Positions 27,187 to 36,519 are shown, counted from the stretch's first letter. The stretch: 64,000 bases of DNA from Pseudoalteromonas xiamenensis (GCF_030994125.1 NZ_CP099918.1:186001-250000), one strand, 5' to 3'. Numbers and translations: made by a program. The notes: a model not told the origin generated them from the letters alone.

Positions 27187-27451
27187 ATCGCTCACTTTTA
27201 TTTCTGAGCGCAGATAACCTTGCGCTTGGAAAGCATTTCGATTGCAATTCAAACGATTAGTTTGCAACTCGAGTTAAATGAGTTGCGCAACAACGATACA
27301 CACTATGCTCGAAAACACGCCTCCATAAAAAAGACTCGCTTTTAATCTTATACAAATCATTGCGTTCAAAGCTTTGTTAACGAACCTCACAAACAAATAA
27401 CAATGAATTTCCATTCTTGCTCCTACACTTAAAATGTAGTGGAGGTGTCAT

Positions 27452-29602
27452 ATGAAAAAATGGTTCGCGATCGGATTTTTGCTTTTAGCAACACTTATAG
27501 GCGGATATAGCATATGGATTTTGAATCAGCCCGAAGACCCTTATTTAGCTCGCCAGGTTAAGCAAACCGCACAATCTGAAGACAACTTTTTGTTGGACTT
27601 TTACCCGCACATCAGCAAAGTCTCGCGCCCCGTCGAGTGGTATCACTTCCCTATTCCACTTGGTGATATTGGTCCGAATCGCAGTTTGTATTCTGGACCA
27701 AACCAATACCCCTTTTTCTGTATGACCGTCGATTCCGACCTAGGTCAACCCGTTGTGGATAACCAACATAGTGATGGCGTCCCAGTGTTCAATCATGGCA
27801 AGCAAATCGTGGGATTTAGTAAAGATTGTGGTTTACCAAGTCAGTACACCTACTATGAAATCACAGAACGCGGCATCAACAATGTGACAGCAGAGGCAAT
27901 CAAGAGTGACCATCATGGCCTGTTAGTAAGGGTCGAACAAGGCACAATAAATCGTTTTATTTACGCAATTGTAATGCCTGTCGGTATTGACGACCTTCCC
28001 TATCGAAACACCTCTACCAATTGGAACAAAAAGCTCATTTATCAATTTAATGGCGGTTCAGGAATAGGCTTTCGTCAAGGTAGGCTCAGTGCGGTGAGTT
28101 TGATCAAGAATCAAATTGAACAACTTAAATTAGGTTACGCCGTGGTGAGCTCATCCGGCAATAAAACGAGCTATACCTACAATATGCTGCTCGCGGAAGA
28201 CACCGCTGCACGTGTGAAAAAACAATTTGTAAGTCTCTACGGTGCACCACTTTATACCGTTGGGATCGGCGGTTCAGGGGGCGGTTTAGCGCAATATTTA
28301 ATTGCACAAAATGGCTCGGGCGTTCTTGATGGTCTCATTCCTCTTTATTCTTACCCAGATATGATCACGCAAACAACCTACGCGCTTGATTGTGATTTGC
28401 TCAACAACTATTTTACCTTTCGCGCGAAAGACAAGTCGTATTGGCGAGATTGGGAGAATCGACAACGCATTGAGGGTATGAACGCCATTAACGATTTCCC
28501 TCAAAAAGCGGGCTTTATGCAACCCATTAATCAATTGAAAGCAGGCTTTTTTCCATCTTTGCCAACAGGCAGCAGCGAATGCATCAATGGTTACTTTGGC
28601 TTATCCAGCTTTATTAACAACCCTAAACAAGGATTTTTACGGCCTTTGTTCAGTGACGATGTGTTAGAAACGACGCAGTGGAGTTACTGGCAGGACTTGG
28701 TTGCTGTGTTTGGACACGATGAAGACGGCTTCGCCAATTCCACTTGGGATAACGAAGGCGTGCAATACGGTCTAAATGCGCTTGTACATCACGAAATTTC
28801 GATTGCACAATTTATAGATTTGAATCGGAAAATCGGTGGCTGGAAATCACAAACAGCCATGGCGCAGGAGGAAATTGTGATGCCGTTTGGCGCCAAACTC
28901 CCGATTTGGCTAACCCTTTGGGGTAATCAAAACATCACTGATATGTCTCCAATTTCACCCGAAGTTGCGCCTCGTCACGTCGGTAGTATTAACGCCATGA
29001 ATCAAGCCTATCGGTCAGGACAGGTTTTCATCGGACGCGTGCAGCTGCCGATTATAGATGCACGCCACTATCTTGAAAATGAACTAGATATGCATCACAT
29101 GTCCGCTTCTTTTTACTCTCGCCTTCGAATCGAACAGGCTACAGGTCAGCATGAAAACCAAGTTATTTGGGTGGCGGATAAGGACTTTAATCCAACAACG
29201 CGTGCCTTCGAGATGATGGATAAATGGCTTTTGGCCATTGAAGAACACACGCCTGAAGGAATTTTAAAGGCAAAACCTCACGAACTCATGGATACCTGCT
29301 TTGACAAGAATGGCAATATTATGGCGTCCGGTCATGATGTTTTTGATGGAAAATGGAACCATCGAATGCCTGGTGAATGTGTAAAACATTTCCCCATGTT
29401 TAGCACTAGCCGCATCGAATCAGGAGCACCGTGGAATGGCGCGTTATTCAAGTGTACTAGAATGTCGATTGACGTAGCCGTCGAGAAAGGAGTGTATGGT
29501 GATCTTGATATTTCCCCGTATCTCGACACATTTAAGTCGATTTTTCCCACCGGGGTTTGTAATTACGATGCAAAGGATTTAGGTAGACCGAATGATATAT
29601 AA
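27452..29602 (+). CDS. DUF6351-like alpha/beta hydrolase
   Basis: A 716-residue exported or membrane-anchored protein (N-terminal helix WFAIGFLLLATLIGGYSIWIL). Around residue 270 the nucleophile elbow reads YTVGIGGSGGGLAQYL, with Ser in GxSxGG, preceded by VVSSSGNKTSY. Overall layout and conserved Cys/Trp segments fit DUF6351, a poorly characterised hydrolase family related to tannase/feruloyl-esterase-like folds. An exceptionally strong ribosome site (GGAGGTG) precedes the ATG. No linked catabolic genes; substrate unknown. Confidence 0.7.
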   Translation: MKKWFAIGFLLLATLIGGYSIWILNQPEDPYLARQVKQTAQSEDNFLLDFYPHISKVSRPVEWYHFPIPLGDIGPNRSLYSGPNQYPFFCMTVDSDLGQPVVDNQHSDGVPVFNHGKQIVGFSKDCGLPSQYTYYEITERGINNVTAEAIKSDHHGLLVRVEQGTINRFIYAIVMPVGIDDLPYRNTSTNWNKKLIYQFNGGSGIGFRQGRLSAVSLIKNQIEQLKLGYAVVSSSGNKTSYTYNMLLAEDTAARVKKQFVSLYGAPLYTVGIGGSGGGLAQYLIAQNGSGVLDGLIPLYSYPDMITQTTYALDCDLLNNYFTFRAKDKSYWRDWENRQRIEGMNAINDFPQKAGFMQPINQLKAGFFPSLPTGSSECINGYFGLSSFINNPKQGFLRPLFSDDVLETTQWSYWQDLVAVFGHDEDGFANSTWDNEGVQYGLNALVHHEISIAQFIDLNRKIGGWKSQTAMAQEEIVMPFGAKLPIWLTLWGNQNITDMSPISPEVAPRHVGSINAMNQAYRSGQVFIGRVQLPIIDARHYLENELDMHHMSASFYSRLRIEQATGQHENQVIWVADKDFNPTTRAFEMMDKWLLAIEEHTPEGILKAKPHELMDTCFDKNGNIMASGHDVFDGKWNHRMPGECVKHFPMFSTSRIESGAPWNGALFKCTRMSIDVAVEKGVYGDLDISPYLDTFKSIFPTGVCNYDAKDLGRPNDI

Positions 29603-29687
29603 CGACTTAAATTTTCATTGATTTAGGTACGAAATGTTTGTTACTGTCTTGTAATAATTACAATAAAAAATCTCCTTGGAGCGATTA

Positions 29688-30029
29688 ATGCCCAGACTGT
29701 TTAGCTATGGCACATTGCAACTTCCTCAAGTACAACTGGATACCTTTGGAAGACATTTAGAAGGGATAAACGACGCCATTATCGGTTTCAAGTTAGAACT
29801 TGTCGAAATCACTGATCCCGCTGTGTTGGCTAGTAGTGGCCAGACACATCACCCAATTTTAAGACGTTCAAATAGTGTCAGTGAAGAAGTAGCTGGCATT
29901 GTTTTTGACATCTCAGAAGATGAACTACGTCAGGCTGATAGCTATGAAGTAGATGATTATGAACGCATAGAAGTGCCATTAAAATCTGGTTTAACTTGCT
30001 GGGCATACGTAGAAAGGCTATTAAAATGA
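29688..30029 (+). CDS. Gamma-glutamylcyclotransferase (AIG2-like) family protein
   Basis: A 113-residue protein starting MPRLFSYGTLQLPQVQ, the YGTL substrate loop of the GGCT fold; the general-acid Glu is expected in the DSYEVDDYERIEV segment. Family members cleave gamma-glutamyl amino acids to 5-oxoproline, or act on gamma-glutamylamines. TTGGAG supports the ATG at 29688 over an in-frame TTG at 29676. Single gene, cytoplasmic. Confidence 0.85.
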   Translation: MPRLFSYGTLQLPQVQLDTFGRHLEGINDAIIGFKLELVEITDPAVLASSGQTHHPILRRSNSVSEEVAGIVFDISEDELRQADSYEVDDYERIEVPLKSGLTCWAYVERLLK

Positions 30030-30110
30030 GTGGTCTATCCATGATCTCTCCACATTTTTATACTACGCTATTAAAGTTGGCATAAGTGTTTTTCACACGG
30101 ACGTAAAACC

Positions 30111-31931
30111 ATGAATCGAATTCGAGCAATGAGCCTGTCTCTTCTTTTGATGTTGTTAAGCGCATGTCAATTTTCTGAAAATGATCCTCCGCGTAACTTA
30201 TCTATTTCCAGCATCAACACAGGGCCAGTCGCCAATCTAGAACAAAATGAGACCTTTGAGCTTTTTTACGATTTAGAGGTTGCTGGACTTAGTGACATTG
30301 ACGTCGATGTGCACTTTTATCTTATTCACAATAATGAATTGGTGGATACACAAAATAGCCAAGAACAAACAATCGAAGATGTGCATCAATTAGCGATTGT
30401 TTCATTATCTCAGTTGAAAGAAGGCAGGCACTCACTATCTGTACAAGCAACACTTCCCGATAATCTAAAAGGCGGCCAATATCAAATTATCGCGCATGTT
30501 GATCCGGAGAATATGGTCATCGAAGACATTGAGAATGACAATGCACCCTCAACAACAAACGCTTCTTATGCAAACGGACAGTATCCTCACGCCGATATTG
30601 AGGTCGAAATACAAAGTACCCACGATTATAAATTAAAAACACTTAAGTTTGGTCAGTCCGCGCTGATACTTGATGCTCCTCATGTTGATAATGGAAACCA
30701 ATTCCACCATGCTGATTTAATTGGCTATCTCGTTGCCGACTATTCTGGTTCTGCGCTTGATACCGTCACGATAAAAGCGGAAGTTGACGTAAATGGCGCG
30801 TGGCGCCCTCTTCACTTTTGGTCAGCAGAAGAAACTCAATACCTCGAGCAGCTTTCATACCGTTTTAAAACGGTGCTTTCAGATCAACATATCGGTTTTG
30901 ATATTGCCTTTAATGATGAACTTAACCAAGCCCTTTACCACACGTTCAGTGGTCAAAATGGGGCTGAACTCGCCTTACGTTTCACACTCACTGACAGCAA
31001 CGGCCTGGGTGATTTAAACAGTGACAATAATGTCATCGAACAGTCGATCCCGCTTTACTTCTTTGAGGGCCACACAGAAAGGGTTGGTACTCAAAATCGA
31101 TTAGCGAATATCAAACTCGCTCAGTCTTACGACAAATCGTACGGCGACCAATCTAAATTTAGTATCGGTGTCGATTTATCAGGCCAACTATTGATAGTAC
31201 CCGCAGGCGATCCAGGTGCTCGAATTACAGCGGAAGGCAATGTCGAAGCGTATTTTTTCAATGCTCAAAATACGTTGTTTGGCATTTCCTATGATGGCAG
31301 CGCGTATGTGTCTGGACTAAATACGGGCTATTCATCAGAGATGACCATTTTCAATAACGTCGTGTTTGAAGATGAAAGCTATACGTCTAAATTTGAAAAG
31401 TCCTGGACCAAATCATGGGAAGAAGAAAAGGTGCTCGCTAAAGCCAATTTCACCATTGGTCCCATCCCCATGTCAGTTGAAGCCGGCGTCGATGGCAGTT
31501 TAGGGTTTGAATTAACCGTCGGTTACAACGCTGAATTATATGCAAATGGTGATCTGTTCTCCGTTGATTTTGGTGCCTTTGGTCGCGGCGGAGTCGATCT
31601 CGCAGTTGCATCAGCGGGAGTTGAAGCCGAATTCAATTTGATAGACAACGTTTTTAGCCTTGATTCATCTGCCGGTTTTTCACTTGTGTCAACGGACAAT
31701 GCCACTCCAAGTATCTATTATGCCTTGGAGCTCACTGATGACATGGACGTAATTTCAGGTAAATTTGGACTCTACGCGGAAACAAAAGGAATTAAGTGGT
31801 GCAAAAAATGGGGAATTCCCTACCCATGTGGCTCAAAGACAACACGCTACGATCTTTGGTTATACCAAACTGACAGTGTATTCCAAAAATCTTGGACACT
31901 ATACAGTCAAGAAGGCAGTGTAAATCTATGA
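30111..31931 (+). CDS. Large lipoprotein, partner of the lipid-transfer-like protein
   Basis: A 606-residue lipoprotein: signal MNRIRAMSLSLLLMLLSAC, Cys19. Residues about 30-165 look like an Ig/CARDB-like beta domain (EDIENDNAPST resembles the CARDB turn), and about 170-320 may be a second copy (GDLNSDNNVIE). The C-terminal half (about 330-606) is Gly- and Ser-rich beta structure, with four Cys near the end (KWCKKWGIPYPCGSK) and no recognised family. Its stop overlaps the start of the next gene (ATGA), so the two products are made together and probably work together in the envelope. Function unknown. Confidence 0.65.
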   Translation: MNRIRAMSLSLLLMLLSACQFSENDPPRNLSISSINTGPVANLEQNETFELFYDLEVAGLSDIDVDVHFYLIHNNELVDTQNSQEQTIEDVHQLAIVSLSQLKEGRHSLSVQATLPDNLKGGQYQIIAHVDPENMVIEDIENDNAPSTTNASYANGQYPHADIEVEIQSTHDYKLKTLKFGQSALILDAPHVDNGNQFHHADLIGYLVADYSGSALDTVTIKAEVDVNGAWRPLHFWSAEETQYLEQLSYRFKTVLSDQHIGFDIAFNDELNQALYHTFSGQNGAELALRFTLTDSNGLGDLNSDNNVIEQSIPLYFFEGHTERVGTQNRLANIKLAQSYDKSYGDQSKFSIGVDLSGQLLIVPAGDPGARITAEGNVEAYFFNAQNTLFGISYDGSAYVSGLNTGYSSEMTIFNNVVFEDESYTSKFEKSWTKSWEEEKVLAKANFTIGPIPMSVEAGVDGSLGFELTVGYNAELYANGDLFSVDFGAFGRGGVDLAVASAGVEAEFNLIDNVFSLDSSAGFSLVSTDNATPSIYYALELTDDMDVISGKFGLYAETKGIKWCKKWGIPYPCGSKTTRYDLWLYQTDSVFQKSWTLYSQEGSVNL

Positions 31932-33616
31932 TCAGAAACTCTGCTTGTCTAGCCAATGTATTCGCACTTTCATTCGTGACGATGGCAACGAATGCGTCCG
32001 CATATTGCGAACGTCAATATGACTTGAGCATCACTACTGTTTCTTCACTGTCAATAGCAGGAAAATCGGCCAGTTCTCCTAGCAGTTTGAAAGTTAAAGC
32101 GAATATCGCACTTAAATCAGTTCAAGTCGACGGGGAAACTAATTGGTGGGGATTGCTTGCGAGCAACGTGAGAAGCGTGGAAGCCACATCGGAAACGCCA
32201 CTGCCTATCTACCAAATTCCATTTGCGTTTAAACAATCAGCAACCGGAAAGATAGAACAATTTTGGTTTCCGAGTACGCTACCTCCTCAACAGCAATTGA
32301 TGCTCAAAGGGCTTGCGTACTACTTTCAAGTGCCAAAATCAAAAGATACGCCATTTCCAAAATTTGAATCTGATACAACCGGTACTTACCAAGTAACTTA
32401 CCGCTCAAACGACACGAGTATTTCGTATCAAAAACAGAAATACACAACGTTACTTAGCCCATCTACTCAGCAAATAAAGGTATTAGATTCCAAACATCAA
32501 TTTCAGCCTGACCATTGTTGGTTTGAAGAGAAGTCAGGACAAGATACCCTTGAAACCATCACCAATGGTGGCGCAATCAGTCTAAATACGCATCAATCTT
32601 ACCAGTTAATCAAGTCACCATTGCAAACGAGCCCTCTGTTCTCGATGAGCAACAAGCTAAGCGAGTGGCAAATCGTAGAGTCCGTTTTAACCGCACAGGA
32701 CTTGAAAAAGCTTAAGCAAACGCTGTTTGAACTGGTTAGAAGCGATTTAAGTCATATTGATGCGCATTCACTTGCGATGCGTTTACGCCCGCTGGATCCG
32801 GTATTACAAGACCTCTTGCCAATTTTTGGTAAGGAGTATTTGTCCGATGCAGCTCAATCGAGGCTTTTGCATGCACTCGGCAATTTAGACAGTGCAAACA
32901 GTCAGTACTTGCTTGTTAATGTTCTGACGAGCTACTCAAGCCGACCAGAAATCCAATTTCGTTCTCTAAGAGCCTTAGCATATGGTGATGCCGCACTTTC
33001 TGATCAAACCGTTGACTCGCTGACCAATGCCCTGCAAAACGGTCTTGAAACATCGGAATCGGAACTGCAAAACAACTTTTATCTCACTGTCGGCAGCATT
33101 GTAAGGCACAGAGGAAAAACAAAGCGGATCCAACAGTTACACGATGCGCTTGCTGTCGTTGCGACAGAGTCGAACAGTCTTGAGCGGAAAAAAGCCGCAA
33201 TCGGCGCGCTAGGCAATACCAGCGATGTGCAGCATTTGGGTATACTTAAAAAATATGCGCAGGAAATGCATTCACCTACTCAAAATGTGGCGATAAAGGC
33301 ACTTGGCCGTTTAAATAAAACCGAGGCCAAAATTGTTCTTGTTGATATGTTAAACAATGAAGTTCCTAAACAAACCGCCACAAGTTTACTAAAAGCAGTC
33401 GGCGACTATCAGCTTAGTAACGAGACGCAGAACAAAGTCGTTCAATACGTTGAAAGTGATTCCGAAATCACAAAGCAGGCAGCGATTGCTGCTTTGGCCA
33501 AACAATCTGAGCTTTCCGAAACGGCCAGAGATTCATTAAAACAGCAAGTAACAAAACAGAGTGATCGACGTACGATGCAACTGATCGTTAACACGTTAGA
33601 ACGCTCGAAACTCTGA
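31928..33616 (+). CDS. Secreted protein resembling the vitellogenin-N/MTP lipid-transfer domain
   Basis: A 562-residue protein with a signal peptide (ending ATNASA). An N-terminal beta region of about 250 residues shows the pattern of the animal large-lipid-transfer module: GKIEQFWF (about 107), LKGLAYYFQV (about 125) and TGTYQVTYRS (about 152), in the order and spacing seen in microsomal triglyceride transfer protein and vitellogenin. An all-helical superhelix follows (about 270-562), with LLHALGNLDSANS, YLTVGSIVRHRG and HLGILKKYAQE units. A plain HEAT-repeat call would explain only the second half. The start is set by ATGA coupling to the lipoprotein gene. The homology is judged by eye; the function, perhaps lipid handling in the periplasm, is inference. 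Confidence 0.6.
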   Translation: MIRNSACLANVFALSFVTMATNASAYCERQYDLSITTVSSLSIAGKSASSPSSLKVKANIALKSVQVDGETNWWGLLASNVRSVEATSETPLPIYQIPFAFKQSATGKIEQFWFPSTLPPQQQLMLKGLAYYFQVPKSKDTPFPKFESDTTGTYQVTYRSNDTSISYQKQKYTTLLSPSTQQIKVLDSKHQFQPDHCWFEEKSGQDTLETITNGGAISLNTHQSYQLIKSPLQTSPLFSMSNKLSEWQIVESVLTAQDLKKLKQTLFELVRSDLSHIDAHSLAMRLRPLDPVLQDLLPIFGKEYLSDAAQSRLLHALGNLDSANSQYLLVNVLTSYSSRPEIQFRSLRALAYGDAALSDQTVDSLTNALQNGLETSESELQNNFYLTVGSIVRHRGKTKRIQQLHDALAVVATESNSLERKKAAIGALGNTSDVQHLGILKKYAQEMHSPTQNVAIKALGRLNKTEAKIVLVDMLNNEVPKQTATSLLKAVGDYQLSNETQNKVVQYVESDSEITKQAAIAALAKQSELSETARDSLKQQVTKQSDRRTMQLIVNTLERSKL

Positions 33617-33627
33617 GTTGCCTTTGC

Positions 33628-33650
33628 TGTGTATCAATAATTGATACACA
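33628..33650 (+). terminator. Hairpin terminator
   Basis: A perfect palindrome, TGTGTATCAAT-A-ATTGATACACA, followed by TTTT, lies 12 bp after the lipid-transfer-like gene. The T run is short, so efficiency is uncertain. Confidence 0.55.
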
Positions 33651-33851
33651 TTTTAACAGTTCTTATATTGAGTTCATGGTAGATTTGACCTAATTTTCAG
33701 TTGGATTTCACGCCTAAACACTCAAGTAGCATAATGAAATATCGATAAGGTTTTGGTTATAAAACCTTTTTTGTTTTCAATACTTGAAATACTGAGGTCA
33801 GGAAGCCAGCCAATCTTCTCTACACGGGCGATATTTATAAGGATTTGAAAA

Positions 33852-34601
33852 ATGAAAAAATGGGTACTCATCGCAGCCCCGGCGCTATCATTGTTGTCAG
33901 GTTGCTCTACAGAAACGACTGATTCAAAAAACGTTGCAACCGAAGCAATTTGGGGTGATTTCAAAGTAACATCGGACGGTAATCGCACTCGTTTGGTTGC
34001 TGAACTCAATGTTGACGGCAGCCTTGGTAACAATCTAAAACTTACCGACGGCGATAAACTCTATGCGACGGCCAGTGGCGTTACTAAAGAACTGGAAGAA
34101 GATGTCGATTTTTTCGATGTCGATTATCAAGCATACTTTGACGAAACCAAGAGCAATGCCTCTTACAGTATCGTGCTTGAACGTCAAAAAAGCGCTCAGA
34201 AATTGATTTCTACGGTTCAACTACCAGAATCATTTACGATTTTTGCACCGCAAAAAAGCCAATCTTTCAATGTCAAAGACTCACTATTTATCAGCTGGCA
34301 AGGATTAAGTTCGGGTAAAAGCATTGATTTCAGATACTCTGCAGCATGCTCAGCGAAAGATGGCGGTTCATACTCGACCAGCGCGTCTGTTAGCTCCATC
34401 GTAGACAATGGAAACTACCAATTTTCATTTGACCAATTTGAAGGATTAAAAGATGAGCAAATTAATCGAGGCAAACCATGCGAAGTCACCCTCTCGCTAC
34501 ATCGCCGTAATGAAGGGATCATTGACAGCAAATATAAGTCAGGTAGTCGAATTTCTGCAGAGCAAATCCGAACAGTAGAAAACATTAAAGTTTATTTTTA
34601 G
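33852..34601 (+). CDS. Lipoprotein of unknown function
   Basis: A 249-residue protein with a lipoprotein signal (MKKWVLIAAPALSLLSGC, Cys18) after AGGA. The mature part is predicted mostly beta, rich in Asp/Ser/Lys, with two Cys (AACSAKDGG and KPCEVTLS) that could pair. No family recognised. It converges on the EF-hand array, with a shared hairpin between. Confidence 0.65.
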   Translation: MKKWVLIAAPALSLLSGCSTETTDSKNVATEAIWGDFKVTSDGNRTRLVAELNVDGSLGNNLKLTDGDKLYATASGVTKELEEDVDFFDVDYQAYFDETKSNASYSIVLERQKSAQKLISTVQLPESFTIFAPQKSQSFNVKDSLFISWQGLSSGKSIDFRYSAACSAKDGGSYSTSASVSSIVDNGNYQFSFDQFEGLKDEQINRGKPCEVTLSLHRRNEGIIDSKYKSGSRISAEQIRTVENIKVYF

Positions 34602-34619
34602 GTCTGCTCAATACAAAAA

Positions 34620-34647
34620 AACGCTCCGATGAGTTTATCGGAGCGTT
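34620..34647. terminator. Bidirectional terminator
   Basis: An 11-bp stem, AACGCTCCGAT/ATCGGAGCGTT, with a 6-nt loop, preceded by a run of A. It lies between the lipoprotein gene and the last EF-hand gene and can serve the leftward EF-hand operon. Confidence 0.75.
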
Positions 34648-34669
34648 GCGGGAGACTATAAATTGGGGC

Positions 34670-34885
34670 TTATGATTCAATGTCTTTGAACTCTTCCATC
34701 GACAGTTTACCATCACGGTCCACATCAAGACGGTCAAAGATTTGTGTTAGTGTATCTGACACTTTCGCTTCACTTTGCGTGATATAGCCATCTTGATCTA
34801 AATCGTAATCTGAAAAGCTAACCGCGAATGCTTGTGCACTAACTAACGTTGATAAAATCACTGCTGTTTTTGCTAGAGTATTCAT
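34670..34885 (-). CDS. Secreted EF-hand protein, divergent last member of array
   Basis: A 71-residue product: signal peptide (MNTLAKTAVILSTLVSAQAFA), then two EF-hand loops, DLDQDGYITQSE and DVDRDGKLSMEE, both with canonical Asp/Glu ligands at positions 1, 3, 5, 9/12. It lacks the NFGK ending of the other members. AAGGAG precedes the ATG at 34885; the longer frame reaches into the upstream gene and is not used. It is the most 3' gene of the operon, before the terminator. Confidence 0.85.
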   Translation of the reverse strand: MNTLAKTAVILSTLVSAQAFAVSFSDYDLDQDGYITQSEAKVSDTLTQIFDRLDVDRDGKLSMEEFKDIES

Positions 34886-34895
34886 CACTTTCTCC

Positions 34896-35117
34896 TTATT
34901 TACCAAAGTTGGCAAATTCACTTTCAGTTAGTTGACCATCTTGGTCTCGGTCTAGAGTTTTAAATTCCTCTGCTGTCATTGGGATTTGACCAGCTTCAGA
35001 TGCTGAAATTACGCCATTGCCGTCCGTATCTACTGATTGAAAGTCCACAGATGAGGCGGTTGCTGCGGCACTTGCCATCAGCGCGGCTGCCAATACGGCC
35101 AAATTTGAAATTTTCAT
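34896..35117 (-). CDS. Secreted EF-hand protein, array unit 1 (73 aa)
   Basis: Signal peptide identical to the core units, then loops DTDGNGVISASE and DRDQDGQLTESE. It is the most diverged of the 232-bp units at its left side, with Val/Gln replacements in the linker (GQIPMTAEEF). The stop TAA overlaps or abuts the ribosome site of the next gene. Confidence 0.85.
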   Translation of the reverse strand: MKISNLAVLAAALMASAAATASSVDFQSVDTDGNGVISASEAGQIPMTAEEFKTLDRDQDGQLTESEFANFGK

Positions 35118-35127
35118 GGTGCTCTCC

Positions 35128-35349
35128 TTACTTGCCGAAGTTGGCAAATTCACTTTCGCTTAGCTGACCATCTTGGTCTGTGTCTAGATTTTTAAATTCT
35201 TCCGCCAGCATTGGTAGTTGGCTTGCTTCTGATGTTGAGATCAGACCATTGCCATCCTTGTCCAATGAATTAAAGTTTGCTTCCGATGCGGTTGCTGCGG
35301 CGCTTGCCATCAGCGCGGCTGCCAGTACGGCCAAATTTGAAATCTTCAT
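35128..35349 (-). CDS. Secreted EF-hand protein, array unit 2 (73 aa)
   Basis: Core-type unit: signal peptide MKISNLAVLAAALMASAAA, loops DKDGNGLISTSE and DTDQDGQLSESE, and C-terminus FANFGK. The protein sequence is identical to units 3 and 5. TAAGGAGAGCACC-ATG links it to its upstream neighbour, so the upstream stop overlaps its Shine-Dalgarno. Confidence 0.85.
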   Translation of the reverse strand: MKISNLAVLAAALMASAAATASEANFNSLDKDGNGLISTSEASQLPMLAEEFKNLDTDQDGQLSESEFANFGK

Positions 35350-35359
35350 GGTGCTCTCC

Positions 35360-35581
35360 TTACTTGCCGAAGTTGGCAAATTCACTTTCGCTTAGCTGAC
35401 CATCTTGGTCTGTGTCTAGATTTTTAAATTCTTCCGCCAGCATTGGTAGTTGGCTTGCTTCTGATGTTGAGATCAGACCATTGCCATCCTTGTCCAATGA
35501 ATTAAAGTTTGCTTCCGATGCGGTTGCTGCGGCGCTTGCCATCAGCGCGGCTGCCAGTACGGCCAAATTTGAAATTTTCAT
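35360..35581 (-). CDS. Secreted EF-hand protein, array unit 3 (73 aa)
   Basis: The product is identical to unit 2, with only scattered synonymous or spacer base changes. Two canonical EF-hand loops and an export signal. Confidence 0.85.
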   Translation of the reverse strand: MKISNLAVLAAALMASAAATASEANFNSLDKDGNGLISTSEASQLPMLAEEFKNLDTDQDGQLSESEFANFGK

Positions 35582-35591
35582 GGTGCTCTCC

Positions 35592-35813
35592 TTACTTGCC
35601 GAAATTGGCAAATTCACTTTCGCTTAGCTGACCATCTTGGTCTGTGTCTAGATTTTTAAATTCTTCCGCCAGCATTGGAAGTTGGCTTGCTTCTGAGGTT
35701 GAGATCAGACCATTGCCATCCTTGTCCAATGAACTAAAGTTTGCTTCCGATGCGGTTGCTGCGGCACTTGCCATCAACGCGGCTGCCAATACAGCCAAAT
35801 TTGAAATTTTCAT
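35592..35813 (-). CDS. Secreted EF-hand protein, array unit 4 (73 aa)
   Basis: Differs from unit 2 by one residue (Asn to Ser just before the first loop: NFSSLD). Both EF-hand loops are intact. Confidence 0.85.
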   Translation of the reverse strand: MKISNLAVLAAALMASAAATASEANFSSLDKDGNGLISTSEASQLPMLAEEFKNLDTDQDGQLSESEFANFGK

Positions 35814-35823
35814 GGTGCTCTCC

Positions 35824-36045
35824 TTACTTGCCGAAGTTGGCAAATTCACTTTCGCTTAGCTGACCATCTTGGTCTGTGTCTAGATTTTTAAATTCTTCCG
35901 CCAGCATTGGTAGTTGGCTTGCTTCTGATGTTGAGATCAGACCATTGCCATCCTTGTCCAATGAATTAAAGTTTGCTTCCGATGCGGTTGCTGCGGCACT
36001 TGCCATCAGCGCGGCTGCCAATACGGCCAAATTTGAAATTTTCAT
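35824..36045 (-). CDS. Secreted EF-hand protein, array unit 5 (73 aa)
   Basis: Product identical to units 2 and 3. The stop-overlapping Shine-Dalgarno arrangement is the same. Confidence 0.85.
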   Translation of the reverse strand: MKISNLAVLAAALMASAAATASEANFNSLDKDGNGLISTSEASQLPMLAEEFKNLDTDQDGQLSESEFANFGK

Positions 36046-36055
36046 GGTGCTCTCC

Positions 36056-36277
36056 TTACTTGCCGAAGTTGGCAAATTCACTTTCACTTAGCTGACCATC
36101 TTGGTCTGTATCTAGATTTTTAAATTCTTCCGCCAGCATTGGAAGTTGGCTTGCTTCTGATGTTGAGATCAGACCATTGCCATCCTTGTCCAATGAATTA
36201 AAGTTAGCTTCCGATGCGGTTGCTGCGGCACTTGCCATCAACGCGGCTGCCAGTACGGCCATCTTTGAAATCTTCAT
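36056..36277 (-). CDS. Secreted EF-hand protein, array unit 6 (73 aa)
   Basis: Differs from unit 2 only in the signal peptide (MKISKMAVL). Mature part and loops are identical. Confidence 0.85.
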   Translation of the reverse strand: MKISKMAVLAAALMASAAATASEANFNSLDKDGNGLISTSEASQLPMLAEEFKNLDTDQDGQLSESEFANFGK

Positions 36278-36287
36278 GGTGCTCTCC

Positions 36288-36509
36288 TTACTTGCCGAAG
36301 TTGGCAAATTCACTTTCCGTTAATTGACCATCTTGGTCTGCGTCTAGATTTTTGAATTCCGCAGCAAGTGTTGGTAAATGACTCGCTTCAGCCATCGAAA
36401 TCATGCCGTCGCCGTCTTTATCCACTGACTGAAAGTCTGCTTCTGACGCTGTAGCTACTGCGCTTACCATTAATGCGGTTGCCAACACGGCTAAATTTGA
36501 AATGTTCAT
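36288..36509 (-). CDS. Secreted EF-hand protein, array unit 7 (73 aa)
   Basis: A more diverged member: loops DKDGDGMISMAE and DADQDGQLTESE, with linker SHLPTLAAEF. AAGGAG abuts an upstream ATG, so the second ATG (36509, MNISNLAV) has the proper spacing and is taken as start. Confidence 0.8.
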   Translation of the reverse strand: MNISNLAVLATALMVSAVATASEADFQSVDKDGDGMISMAEASHLPTLAAEFKNLDADQDGQLTESEFANFGK

Positions 36510-36519
36510 TTTCATCTCC

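Noticed and set aside
35180..36091. Repeated 71-aa forward-strand frames within the array
   Set aside because: They are antisense images of the EF-hand genes, appear only because the units repeat, and have no ribosome sites.
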